From positions 62,397,850 through 62,461,849 of the forward strand of contig NC_135714.1 of NCBI RefSeq assembly GCF_964656455.1: a stretch of 64,000 nucleotides of DNA. Reading direction: 5' to 3'. Below the pieces are notes generated by a model. It searched no databases and had not been told where the DNA came from. It saw only the letters and a program-made list of their open reading frames with translations. Of the stretch, positions 12,071-22,183 are shown piece after piece (the first letter of the stretch is position 1; every line of letters starts with the position of its first letter). The DNA is from Halichoerus grypus (lineage: Eukaryota; Chordata; Mammalia; Carnivora; Phocidae). The translations under genes and the position numbers were made by a program.

Positions 12071-12987
12071 AATTAAATGTCTTGATTTAAAGAAACATCA
12101 CCATTCTTTAGAAAGAAGATCTATCTTTAGAAAGTGGAAAGTACTTTAAAAAATACTCTTTAGCCTGTAGGTATTAGATGTTAGTATATGCACATGAAAA
12201 ATTGTAAACAGAGATTGTATCTTTCACAGCAGATTCCCTGGGAGGCAGGCTTGCAGTGGAATTATACTAAGTGATAGAATTTATAATTATTTAATTTTTT
12301 TTATAGTAAGCATTTTGTTATTATAGAAATAAAAACGATGAAATTATTAATATTGGGAAGTTAAATTAAAATAATAAGACTTTGTAAGTTAAGTATCTAC
12401 CTTCTCAGTGTGACCTTTTTTTCTTCTTCTTATAATTAATTTAAAAAATAGTAATTATGTGAGTTGGATAACAGATTCAGAATATTGAATAAAGATTAGT
12501 TGTCTCCTGTTTAATTTATGCTTGAGACTACATCTGTGCATAAAGGGATGTATCTCATTTCGTATTCAAGGAAAAGTGTTGGTTTGATTTGAACACTGTT
12601 AATGAAACCAAATCACAAGTTCAACCTTGTATATTTAAGATAGCCTGATCCTTTTCTGAAACTGGTAACTTTCCAAGAGACTACAACAATGAATAATCTT
12701 GGTCATTCTGATTTCATGTGAGCTCCCAGGCATGGTTGGGGAATGATGGAGGGCTCTGTGCACAAGTATCACCAGAGCTGGAATGAAAAAGCACTTGGAG
12801 GGGTGAGCTGCATGGCCTAGGTTGTCCATGGGAAAACAACACGGGGAGAGGGAATAAGCAGAGGGCCAAAGCAAAGGGTGTGCTGAGGTTCTTCATTCCA
12901 GTCAGGGAATCCCGCTGTTTTGCAATTTGGCACTGCTACCTAAAGATGGTAATTTGATATGTGCCTCTGCAATCCTTACTTCTACAG

Positions 12988-13077
12988 GGTGAAGAATTAA
13001 TTCACTTAGATGGAAAATGCTGCCCTGAATGCATTTCAAAGAATGGTTACTGTGTTGATGAAGAAAATGCAGAATTT
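12988..13077 (+). CDS. FRAS1: FRAS1 exon: end of VWC5 and start of VWC6
   Basis: This is a 90 nt exon (30 codons, phase 0-0) with acceptor acttctacag and donor gtgagt. It encodes GEELIHLDGKCCPECI, the closing CCxxC strand of the fifth VWC module, and NGYCVDEENAEF, which opens the sixth. The human protein, as I remember it, has DEELIHLDGK at the same place, so the exon start agrees with the family. The long upstream intron (about 4.5 kb) carries little recognisable repeat. Immediately downstream the intron holds an ancient repeat split by a LINE-1 insertion. Confidence 0.95.
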
Positions 13078-13164
13078 GTGAGTATCAGGCTAGTAACTGG
13101 AGACTATTAAAAATTAATAATTCAAGATTAGTTTAATGAGGGGCCATTACCTTCTCATATCTTT

Positions 13165-13890
13165 CAACTACTCATTTGTTCAACAGATGTGATTGCACAC
13201 CTACTATGTGCCAGGTACTAGAGACACAGAAGCAAAAAGCAGATGGAGTCCCTGCTCTTACGGCGAACTTATGCTCTAGTGTGGGGACACAGAGGACAGA
13301 TGCCTGCCCACATCAGGGGGTAACAAGTACTGCGCAGAGAATAGAGCAGCTAGAGAGTAGCTGAGGGCAGTGAGGTGCTTTTTTACATAAGGTGAGAGGT
13401 TTGAGCAAAACCTAAAGGAAGTGAGAGAGCAAGCCACATGGAGACCAGGGGAGAGAAAATGTGCTAGGAAGACAGGCCAGCAAATGCAAAGGACTGAAGC
13501 AGAGGTGTGCGTGGTGCGTTCAGGAAACAAAGAAAGTGAATATGGCTGGCACCAAGTGAATGAGGGGAAAAGATTTGGCGATGAGGTCCACTAGGTAGCT
13601 TGGACGCCATGGTTTTACCCTCACATACACGTGGGCGCCGTGCGAGCTTTGAGCAGCAGTGCTGTGACCTGCTTACTTGTGAAAGGGTCACTTTGGCCGC
13701 TCTGTGGGCGAGTGACGGAAGGGGGCAAGATTGGAAGTCATGGTCTGGTTGGAAGGTCTTCAGCAATAGTGCAGAGGTGGTGATGGTGTTTTGGTCTAGG
13801 GAGGAAGTGATAGAAAGTGATCAGGCTCTCGATTTATTTTGCAGGTAGAATTGAGAGGATTTTGAGGGATTGGATGGGGCGGCGAAATTT
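13165..13890 (+). repeat. Ancient L2-like repeat, interrupted by LINE-1
   Basis: It starts at ctactatgtgccaggtacta, continues through gtgagagagcaagccacatg, gcaaatgcaaaggactg and gtcactttggccgctctgtg, and ends at the LINE-1 insertion (13907). The same string of phrases recurs at 53030-54150 and, in part, at 63400-63990, so this is a dispersed family. The family name is inferred. Confidence 0.6.
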
Positions 13891-13906
13891 CATGCTAAGG
13901 TTTTAT
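13891..13906 (+). repeat. Left target-site duplication of the LINE-1 insertion
   Basis: catgctaaggttttat here is repeated exactly at 15290-15305, bracketing the whole composite LINE-1 insert. Confidence 0.95.
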
Positions 13907-14085
13907 ATTTTTTTTTTTAGCTTTTTTTTTTTTTTTTGCTTCAAAATGTACTTTATTATGTTATGTTGATCACCATACATTACATCATTAGTTTTTGATG
14001 TAGTATTCCATGATTCATTGTTTGCGTATAACACCCAGTGCTCCATGCAGAATGTGCCCTCTTTAATACCCATCACCAGGCTAAC
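13907..14085 (-). mobile_element. LINE-1 3' end, - strand (segment C of composite insertion)
   Basis: Read on the minus strand this is the LINE-1 3' UTR end: ttagcctggtgatgggtatt, a run to aactaatgatgtaatgtatg, then poly(A) (seen as T runs at 13908-13936). The same sequence lies uninverted at 38508-38640. It is the properly oriented part of an element inserted on the minus strand, and abuts an inverted block at about 14085. Confidence 0.92.
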
Positions 14086-15000
14086 CAGAAGACATGAACA
14101 GACATTTTTCCAAAGAAGACATCCGAATGGCCAACAGACACATGAAAAAGTGTTCAACATCGCTTGGCATCAGGGAAATCCAAATCAAAACCTCAATGAG
14201 ATACCACCTCACACCAGTCAGAATGGCTAAAATTAACAAGTCAGGAAACGACAGATGTTGGCGAGGATGCGGAGAAAGGGGAACCCTCCTACACCGTTGG
14301 TGGGAATGCAAGCTGGTGCAGCCACTCTGGAATACAGTATGGAGGTTCCTCAAAAAGTTGAAAAAAGAGCTACCCTACAACCCAGCAATTGCACTCCTGG
14401 GTATTTACCCCAAAGATACAAATGTAGGGATCCGAAGGGGTACGTGCACCCCGATGTTTATAGCAGCAGTGTCCACAATAGCCAAACTGTGGAAAGAGCC
14501 AAGATGTCCATCGACAGATGAATGGATAAAGAAGATGTGGTATATATATACAATGCAATATTATGCAGCCATCAAAAGGAATGAAATCTTGCCATTTGCA
14601 ACGACGTGGATGGAACTGGAGGGTGTTATGCTGAATGAAATAAGTCGATCAGAGAAAGACATGTATCATATGACCTCACTGATATGAGGAATTCTTAATC
14701 TCAGGAAACAAACTGAGGGTTGCTGGAGTGGTGGGGGTGGGAGGGATGGGGTGGCTGGGTGATAGACACTGGGGAGGGTATGTGCTATGGTGAGCGCAGT
14801 GAATTGTGTAAGACTGTTGAATCACAGACCTGTACCTCTGAAACAAATAATACATTATATGTTAAAAAAAAAAAAGAAAGAAAGAAGATAGCAGGAGGGG
14901 AAGAATGAAGGGGGGGAAATTGGAGGGGGAGACAAACCATGAGAGACTATGGACTCTGAGAAACAAACTGAGGGTTCTAGAGGGGAGGGGAGTGGGGACA
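14086..15000 (+). mobile_element. LINE-1 ORF2 3' part and 3' UTR, + strand (segment B)
   Basis: An open frame of 197 codons (14094-14687) encodes the C-terminal part of LINE-1 ORF2 protein. It starts [18 protein letters not shown], includes the zinc-knuckle-like [18 protein letters not shown], and ends before a TGA. The 3' UTR follows (tgtacctctgaaacaaataa, gatagcaggaggggaagaat) and stops at ggggagtgggga. Segment B is inverted relative to the poly(A)-bearing end at 13907-14085. It carries no reverse-transcriptase domain and is not a functional element. Confidence 0.92.
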
Positions 15001-15289
15001 GGAGTCCATCAAAATCCTAGAGGAGAACACAGGCAGCAACCTCTTCGACCTCAGCCGCAGCAACTTCTTCCTAGAAACATCGCCAAAGGCAAGGGAAGCA
15101 AGGGCAAAAATGAACTATTGGGACTTCATCAAGATAAAAAGCTTTTGCACAGCAAAAGAAACAGTCAACAAAACCAAAAGACAACCGACAGAGTGGGAGA
15201 AGATGTTTGCAAATGACATATCAGATAAAGGGCTAGTATCCAAAATCTATAAAGAGCTTATTAAACTCAACACCCAAAGAACAAATGAT
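15001..15289 (+). mobile_element. LINE-1 ORF2 upstream part, + strand (segment A)
   Basis: It encodes the ORF2 stretch with [53 protein letters not shown] and [10 protein letters not shown]. In an intact LINE-1 this segment lies immediately upstream of segment B, yet here it lies downstream of B's 3' UTR. It ends directly at the right target-site duplication (15290-15305). Confidence 0.9.
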
Positions 15290-15584
15290 CATGCTAAGGT
15301 TTTATTTCTAAGTCTGCGCTTTTAAAAATTATGTACCCGAAGGAAAATGTATTTATCGTAATCTCTTCAAATTTGCTCTATTTATACAGTTCATATTTTC
15401 CACATGGGGTTTTGGAATGTTGATAAATTGTGTTCTAAAAAATAGGCCAGTTGATCATAAAGACAACTGCTTCATTGACCAATCAGAATAAGATGATAAG
15501 AATTGGGATTAAGTCCTCTGTACTTTTGCTTCGTAATTTGGGAAAATTGCATCTGCCAACCTGTATGTGCTGGGGAGAGAGCAC

Positions 15585-15765
15585 TGTGTAGGGTTAACAG
15601 TGGGGGCTCTAAGTTCAAATATCTACTTTGCCACATACTGACTATAACCTCGGACAAGTTACTTAATCCTCATCTGTGAAGAACGGATAACAATAGTACT
15701 TACCTTATGGGGTGATTGAGATAATACCTGTAAAGCACTTAGAACAGAACCTGGCACATTAAAAA
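15585..15765 (+). repeat. MIR-like SINE
   Basis: It shows MIR-core wording: gacaagttacttaatcctc, taccttatggggtgattgag and gcacttagaacagaacctgg, and ends in an A run. Confidence 0.75.
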
Positions 15766-16333
15766 AAAAAAAAAAGCTAAAAAATGGCATCATTGTTATT
15801 ATGCTGTTGGCATTGTTTGTTTCATAAGTGGTTTATAACTTAGTCATCCTTGTTTCTTAAGAATGTAGGAGATTAAAGGCTGCCTATATATGTTGAATTT
15901 CTAATTTCTCAATCATAGTATCATTTTTCCTACCTGTTTTTGAGGTAAATTAAACCAGATGGAATAAAGAAAAGCAAGTTGTTTTAAATGGGTCTAAATC
16001 CCCATAAATAATGCTGTGGTATCTTACAAGACAGAAGAGTTTGCCCCTACAGGCTTAGATCTCTTGACTGTGAGTCCTTCATGTGGAAGCAAATTGAAGC
16101 CAAGTGCTTAAGCACAAAGAATAAGAGTTCAAAAAAAATTTCCATGGCATGTTGTCTTCACCTCCTATCATACGCTTTTCTTGTTTTTTGACATATAAGA
16201 TTTTTTTTCTATTCATAACGAATGAAGTTGCATGTTACTTGGGCAAAATGGATAAGTCTTAAATGAGAAAATAAGTACATCAGCCTAATGGTGTTTTTAG
16301 TGGTATAATAAATACATTTCTCTTTGTTCCTAG

Positions 16334-16369
16334 ATGTCTTCAAATGCAAGTGAAGTTAAGCGTATTCCA
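16334..16369 (+). CDS. FRAS1: FRAS1 microexon in the VWC6 loop
   Basis: This 36 nt exon (12 codons, phase 0-0) encodes MSSNASEVKRIP between acceptor ttgttcctag and donor gtaagt, both strong. The same peptide occurs at this position in the human protein as I remember it. It sits inside the sixth VWC module, between the opening strand (NGYCVDEENAEF) and the EGEKWEDG core, so it lengthens a loop. It contains an N-A-S glycosylation sequon and no cysteine. Because length and phase are multiples of three, the exon could be skipped without changing the frame. Such an exon is easily missed by gene prediction. Confidence 0.92.
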
Positions 16370-16878
16370 GTAAGTATAGATTTTTGACTGGTACACAGAT
16401 ATTTATAGAATTATTCTAAGCAATGATCTACATAAACTGTCCTGGGGAACCTTAATGTCATAGTATTTCCGACAGTCGTGTTTGATGGCACCATGGTCCA
16501 GTTAATGATAACTAAGACTTTAACTCATTGAAACTATTGCTCCTTCCCTTACCCTATTTCCCCCCCACAATTAATAATTAATACTTCTCCAACTACAAGC
16601 TCCTACACGTACCTTTCCCTTTTGTGTGATGATTTCCTCCTTCTGATTTTTTCTGGCCTAGAAAATTCAGTTTAACCATCAGTGCAATTTCATGTTCCTC
16701 AAAGCATGGAGAGTTTTTGGGGTTTGGGAGTGTTAGCTCCCCAAAACAAAGCTGAGTGTTCATTCTTCCCAGGTTTTTTGCAGGACAACATTCAATGTTT
16801 TCTTTTAAGGGAAAGTGCAAGCATGTTTGTTCACACAAGGAAGCTTATAATTTTGGAAGTTATAGAAAAAGGGGGCTG

Positions 16879-17089
16879 GGGGGCGCCTGGGTGGCTCAGT
16901 CAGTTAAGCGGCTGCCTTCTGCTCAGGTCATGATCCCAGAGTCCTGGGATCGAGTCCCACATCCTGCTCCCTGCTCAGTGGGGAGTCTGCTTCTCCCTCT
17001 ACCCCTCCCCCCCTGCTCATGAGATCTCTCTCTCTCTCTCTCATGCTCTCTCTCTCAAATAAATAAATAAAGTCTTAAAAAAAAATTTT
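16879..17089 (+). mobile_element. Can-SINE, + strand
   Basis: It runs from gggcgcctgggtggctcagt to an aaataaataaataaag tail. The flanks share aaaaaggggg (16866-16875 and about 17090-17099), a likely target duplication. Confidence 0.92.
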
Positions 17090-17263
17090 AAAAAGGGGGG
17101 GGTCTGGTAATCCAGTTTGCCTTGAAATGGAAGAAAAGCCCTTCTACCTTCTCAAGATAATATTCCTGATTTTTTTTCTAATATTGTCATTAATTTTTGC
17201 TAATTATAGCCACATTAATTGTTTGGAATGTTCAACATCAGTTGGCTTGATAAAAATTTTATC

Positions 17264-17471
17264 GGGGCGTCTGGATGGCTCAGTCGTTAAATGTCTGCCT
17301 TCGGCTCAGGTCATGATCCCAGGGTCCAGGGATCGAGTCCTGTGTTGGGTTCCCTGCTCAGCGGGGAGCCTTCTTCTCCCTCTCCCACTCCCCCTGCTTG
17401 TGTTCCCTCTCTCGCTGTCTCTCTCTCTCTGTCAAATAAATAAATAAAATCTTTAAAAAAAATTTAAAAAA
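17264..17471 (+). mobile_element. Can-SINE with exact 14-bp target duplication
   Basis: It starts ggggcgtctggatggctcag and ends in an aaataaataaataaaatcttt-A tail. The duplication ataaaaattttatc is exact at 17250-17263 and 17472-17485. Confidence 0.95.
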
Positions 17472-17909
17472 ATAAAAATTTTATCAAATATTGGTATTAT
17501 AATATGCTCTAATATCCTTCCCTGTTTTACCTCCTTCATCACCCCAAAACATTCTGGTAGGAACTTTCGTCTCTTTCCTATCTTCAGGGTGAGTGGGATA
17601 GTGAGCAAAAAGGAATTGCTCTTTATAATTCACTTTGAATCCTTCATCAAAGTACTAATGTTTATTACCATAATTTGCTTGGCTGAAAAGAATACTTCAA
17701 CATGAGAAAGCCCATGCACAACTACAGCCCACTAAAAACGGTCATACAGGAGCTATCCTTTTGACAATATAATGACTCTACTGTTACTCTTACTTGAGTA
17801 ACCATAAGGAAATTCAGGGCTTTAACCAGCTTCCCACTGTTATTATAAAGATTGTATGTAATGTACCTGCTAATCACTAAGTACATAGTAATCCCCTCTG
17901 GTGGCTTTT

Positions 17910-17962
17910 TTGTTTTGTTTTGTTTTGTTTTGTTTTGTTTTGTTTTGTTTTGTTTTGTTTTT
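17910..17962 (+). repeat. (TTTTG)n microsatellite
   Basis: About ten uninterrupted tttg/ttttg units; length is probably polymorphic. Confidence 0.95.
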
Positions 17963-18270
17963 GGTGAGATAGGCTGAGAAACAAGTGTTACAGGCTTCTT
18001 GCTTATTCCGGGAGCCCCAGAATGCTTTCCCAGTTTATCAGTGTGCCTGGGTTCTGCATTAAAACAAATCAATTATAAACAGAGAAGGAGAAATATCTTC
18101 CTTTTTAAATTTGGAACTCTTCAACTGCTGTCCTATTTCAGAGTTAGATTTGCATGGTAGGGAGCAGGACCTTCATTTTGTCCCTTAGGGAAATTGTAGG
18201 TTCTCCACCAGCAAACCGTCTTCTGAACTTTGGCAATTCTGATAGTGTGATTCTTTACTGTTTCGTACAG

Positions 18271-18418
18271 GAGGGGGAGAAGTGGGAGGATGGCCCTTGC
18301 AAGGTGTGTGAGTGCTGGGGCTCTCAGGTCACTTGCTACGAGCCCTCTTGTTCACCGTGTCCAGTGGCCACACTAGCCCAGGTGGTGAAGGGACGGTGCT
18401 GTCCAGATTGTACGTCAG
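18271..18418 (+). CDS. FRAS1: FRAS1 exon: core and end of VWC6, phase switch
   Basis: This 148 nt exon enters in phase 0 and leaves in phase 1. Acceptor is gtttcgtacag, donor is gtgggt. It encodes EGEKWEDGPCKVCECWG, then SQVTCYEPSCSPCPVATL and VKGRCCPDCTS, i.e. the CxxCxC core and the closing CCxxC of the sixth and last VWC module. It is the hinge of the gene layout: all earlier exons in the window are phase 0, and from here on every exon is phase 1-1. The final base pairs with the first two bases of the next exon to make valine. Confidence 0.96.
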
Positions 18419-18599
18419 GTGGGTCCATGTCTGATTTATTTCTGCCGAGATATTTTTACTGCCAAAAACTTCAGAGAGATCTTCTTTTTCCCTTCTTGCC
18501 TTTTTTTTTTTTTTTCAAGTCACCTACTAGGTTGGTTGGTTGGTTTGTCCCTTGCTAATTTTTCTACCAAATGATGTTACTGAATCTTTGTCTATGTAT

Positions 18600-18735
18600 T
18601 TGCCAAACTCAGCAGATTATGGGTATGTGATCTTGGGCAAGTCCTTGACCCTCTCTAAATCTTAATTACCTCATTGGTAAAATGTGCCTTACCTACCTTG
18701 AAAAGATTATTATGGATATCAGCATAAAGCAGGGA
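18600..18735 (+). repeat. MIR-like SINE
   Basis: gtgatcttgggcaagtcctt, then accctctctaaatcttaatt and tggtaaaatgtgccttacc, follow the MIR core. Confidence 0.7.
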
Positions 18736-19888
18736 AACTTGCAAAGGCAAATATATATGTTAGGACTGTTCCGTTGTTGAAGCTGTAGGAATAATTGCTG
18801 AAAGTTTGTTACAGGTGTCCATTTTTTTTTTTTTTTTAAGGTGAGCTATTAAACAGATGGTTCCTTTTGCAGTTCTCAAATGGGTTTTTGAAGTTTAAAG
18901 ACTCATTAATTTCTTCCAAAAGAAAATTTTATCTACTTGTTCTGCAACTCTGCTTTCAAATCACCTGGGGTTGAATTAGTTCCAGTTAATAATTGTTGGC
19001 AAGCACTGGCGTTGCTCTGGCTGGGCAGTAATTTGCCTATAAGCTTAGTCTCACTTGGAAAAGTGGCATTTTCTTCCATTCGTATTTCATAATTAATTGT
19101 TTTCATCTGTGGATCACAATTTTTCATATTGGCGGTTGCTTTTGTTGCACTCAACTTATTTTGGCTAATCACAGTGTTTCTATGAAGAGCTTATCATGGG
19201 AAAAGCGAAGCAACTTTATGGTTTAATTATCTTACCTTTAGCAATGTGGCTCCCTGGGCTTTCCAGAACAAATATTTAGCATATTAAAATGTACTATACC
19301 TTAAAAATCAAGTCCTTGACAACTTCAAAACCTGAAAGAAGTCCTTCGCTGACAATTGCCACTGAATTCAATGATCATCCCAGTTGTTGGGAATGAGATT
19401 TGAATTTTGGAGAAAAAGAAGAAAGCCTTTTTTTAGAAAAAAAGAAGAAAGCTTTTTTTGAGAAAATAACTTTTGTAAAATTGTGTTTTGTCTTAACTTT
19501 CTATGCATGCCAAAGCTTAAGAAGAACGTCTAAGAAATCATAAATTATTGAATTCATTTAAATCATATATTACGGAGCTGGTAATTCCTGTTTGTAGAGG
19601 CATTCCAGCAGGTAGAAGCATTAATAGGACCGTTCAGTCATGTTTTTAGTGTCTTCAATTTGTAGCTACCAGAGACAGTAATAATATTTCAGACAAGGAG
19701 AGGTTCTTTGAAATCTTGCACTGAAATCACTTTTGCTATTTGGGGGCTTTTTTCATACCTAAGTTCCAGAGTTTTCTGTTCTTCATATTCTATACAACTG
19801 CATATACTCTGTAGATTCTTTTTTGGAAGAATGTAAAAGAAATCCTATGGTCTTTACTAAATTCTCTCTTCTTTGTCCCTGATTGTAG

Positions 19889-20032
19889 TTCGTTGCCACC
19901 CAGACTGCTTGACCTGCTCTCAATCTCCGGAGCACTGTGACCTATGTCAGGACCCCACAAAGTTGCTGCGGAATGGACAGTGTGTACAAAGCTGTGGTCT
20001 GGGATTTTACCAAGCTGGAGCTCTCTGTTTAG
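19889..20032 (+). CDS. FRAS1: FRAS1 exon: furin-like repeat 1
   Basis: This 144 nt exon (48 codons, phase 1-1) has acceptor ctgattgtag and donor gtatgg. It encodes one whole furin-like repeat: CHPDCLTCSQSPEHCDLC, DPTKLLRNGQCVQSC and GLGFYQAGALC. Eight cysteines follow the family pattern CxxxCxxC...CxxC...CxxxC...C, and the GFY motif precedes the last one. These repeats form small disulphide-tied rods. In FRAS1 a long tandem of them follows the VWC modules in the extracellular part. Confidence 0.97.
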
Positions 20033-20654
20033 GTATGGCTCTGGGCAGACAGCCCAGAGGTGGACTGAGGCCCACTGCTGTCAAGGAGGGGGTCCATGCA
20101 TGCAGGAAATGCACAACTTCCAAAGACCATTAGAGGGTAGTAACATCAGCTATGGGTTACTTGGCATCTCTACCCGAAGGTCTCTTGCTTCTAACATTTC
20201 ACAGGTGTTTTGATGCTTACTGAGAGATAGGCGATGTGGAGGTCAGATGTTACTAAGTAGTCGTGATATGATTTTTCATTTTTTGAAGACGTTCAAAGTT
20301 AGTAATATCTCCGGGATTCTTGGTGTCATTTATTACAACACTCAGTTAATCCAAGATAGAACTTTAGAACTGACATGTGCATTTGAGATCTCTTACTAGA
20401 ACTTTCTCATTTTGCAAGTGGGGAACGTGGGGGCCAGAGAAATCAGCTGGTTTGCTCAACATCACACAGATAATCGGCAGTAGAGCTTATCTCCTATGAG
20501 TTACTGGGAGATCCAGAATGGGTTCATGTCAATTTTCAGAGTTCTTATGCATCTGAGAAGATCTTACCTGGCAGAATTTGGCTTGTTTGAGGCCAGATCA
20601 TCGTTACTTTTTCTCCTATCTCTGACTCATGGAGCTAATTATCCATTTAAGAGT

Positions 20655-20860
20655 GTGTTGGTTTATACCCCAGCTGTGAGTATTTAACTGCTCTGTGCCT
20701 CAATATTCTTATCTGTAAAGTGGAGTAATACTGACTAGTACCTTCCTCAGAGGGTTCTTATGAGGATTAAGTGTGTTAATACACATGAAGTGTCTAGAAT
20801 AGTTTCTAGGATATTGTCAAGCCTCAATAAAGCTTAACTGCTTTTATTATTTTTGTAATT
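20655..20860 (+). repeat. MIR-like SINE
   Basis: ctgctctgtgcctcaatatt, atctgtaaagtggagtaata and cttatgaggattaagtgtg match MIR wording. Confidence 0.7.
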
Positions 20861-20994
20861 ATTTACTTCTCCCTACTTTCCTGATTCCTAATCTTTAGCC
20901 TTTTTGAAAGTTATTTCTATCTCTGCCATGGGTTGTGGAAGAAAAGAGACAAGGGATATTCTTAGGAAATGGTTGAGGGAGAAAGATATTGGGG

Positions 20995-21240
20995 GCTATT
21001 GGATAAGAAGAGCAGACTCAGCAGCCCCTGGCTTCAAATGCCAGGTTCATGTGACCTTGGGCAAGTGACTTAACCTCGGGGAGCTTGTTCCTCATGTGAA
21101 AAATGGGGGTTAATAATATCTACCCAGAGGCTTGTTGTGAAGATTAAATGCATTCCTACATAGAAAGCACTTCATGCAGAGCCTGGCATGAAATATGTGC
21201 CATATAAATGAAGGCTGGTACAGTGACTCTCCTGCCTTTC
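20995..21240 (+). repeat. MIR-like SINE just upstream of the FU2 exon
   Basis: gtgaccttgggcaagtgact, aaaaatgggggttaataata and gcctggcatgaaatatgtgc follow MIR. It ends about 120 bases before the exon. Confidence 0.75.
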
Positions 21241-21360
21241 TTGTTCTCGGTGTCTCCAGAGCCTCAGAATTGGGCTACGTAAGAATTGGCACCGGAGTGG
21301 CGTCTTTGAGCTAATCAGAGCTGCCCCTTTTTTCTTTCCCCCACCCGTGCCCGGAGCTAG

Positions 21361-21495
21361 CCTGCCAGCCTCAGTGCTCCACGTGTACCAGTGGGCTGGA
21401 GTGCTCGTCCTGCCAACCTCCACTGCTGATGCAGCATGGCCAGTGTGTGTCCAGCTGTGAGGACGGCTTCTACCAAGACCGCTACTCCTGTGCAG
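21361..21495 (+). CDS. FRAS1: FRAS1 exon: furin-like repeat 2
   Basis: This 135 nt exon (45 codons, phase 1-1) follows the acceptor ccggagctag and precedes gtaagc. It encodes CQPQCSTCTSGLECSSC, QPPLLMQHGQCVSSC and EDGFYQDRYSC, eight cysteines in the furin-like pattern. It is the shortest FU exon here because the segment between the third and fourth cysteines is compact (TSGLE). A pyrimidine-rich stretch (ccccttttttctttccccc) lies about 20 bases upstream of the acceptor, with purines (ggag) close to the AG. A MIR-like repeat ends about 120 bases upstream. The following intron is the longest in the window. Confidence 0.96.
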
Positions 21496-22145
21496 GTAAG
21501 CCCTGGCCCAGCCACCGAGAAAGCCACCCCCACCTCCAAGAGATCTGGGGCACCAGGAGCTGTGAGCAGTTTTTCAAGTATTGAGAAGAAACTCTGAACG
21601 AGACTCTTAATGGGCCAAGAACTGTGGATGAGAGAGATGACACATGTTTTTATAAGCTTATTAGTGCTTTGGTGATGTGTGCGTGTGTGGTAAGATTTCT
21701 CGAAGTCCTTCTGCACATGCCTAGGGGCCCTGGAACAGTTCTTAATTCAGATCAGGGTGGTCATTGTGTCGTAAGTTCGATTCCTTCCTTGTGTGCATAC
21801 ACAGTGCTTAAATGAAAATGAAGGGAGAAACAGATCTATATTTTTTCTAAACTTTATTTCTACTTGAAGAGTGAAGGAGAAACAGAAATAAGCAAGAGAC
21901 ATCATGATAGGAAACTTGGACAAGCAAAACAGATGATGGCATTTACATTTACTCTTACTTTAGTATCTCTATACTTTAGTAGCTTTGTGTGTCTAAATTA
22001 AGAACTAGTTGAAGTTCTTAATATTATCATAGTCTCTGGAAGTCAGAGTGGTCTTAATGCAATTTGTTGCTTATACTGGGCCATTTTTTCAGTAGTGATT
22101 ATAATCTTGACTGTAAGTAAAAAAGTAAATGTATAAAGAATGTTT

Positions 22146-22183
22146 TAAATGCAGGAATAGGAAAAAAAAATAAATGCAGGAAT
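22146..22183 (+). repeat. 13-bp direct repeat around an A-rich core
   Basis: taaatgcaggaat occurs exactly at 22146-22158 and 22171-22183 around a 12-base A-rich core (aggaaaaaaaaa). Confidence 0.85.

Larger units (their letters stand above)
8510..12987 (+). other. FRAS1: Intron, repeat-poor, with a possible conserved element
   Basis: This 4.5 kb intron has no Can-SINE and no young LINE. It has a short T run at 9136-9151, a C run at 9596-9611, a 17-bp near-tandem duplication at 11757-11788, and an old LINE-like stretch at about 11790-12070. The segment 11160-11720 looks unlike a repeat and carries clustered A/T-rich boxes. Confidence 0.6.
16370..18270 (+). other. FRAS1: Intron with two adjacent Can-SINEs
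   Basis: Two + strand Can-SINEs and a TTTTG microsatellite take up about a quarter of this 1.9 kb intron. I recognise nothing in the rest. Confidence 0.7.

Noticed and set aside
14094..14687. 197-codon open frame that could pass for a host gene
   Set aside because: It is the C-terminal part of LINE-1 ORF2, carried by the rearranged insertion.
21357..21716. 119-codon minus-strand open frame over the FU2 exon
   Set aside because: Antisense shadow of a GC-rich coding exon; the + strand has splice sites and the cysteine pattern.
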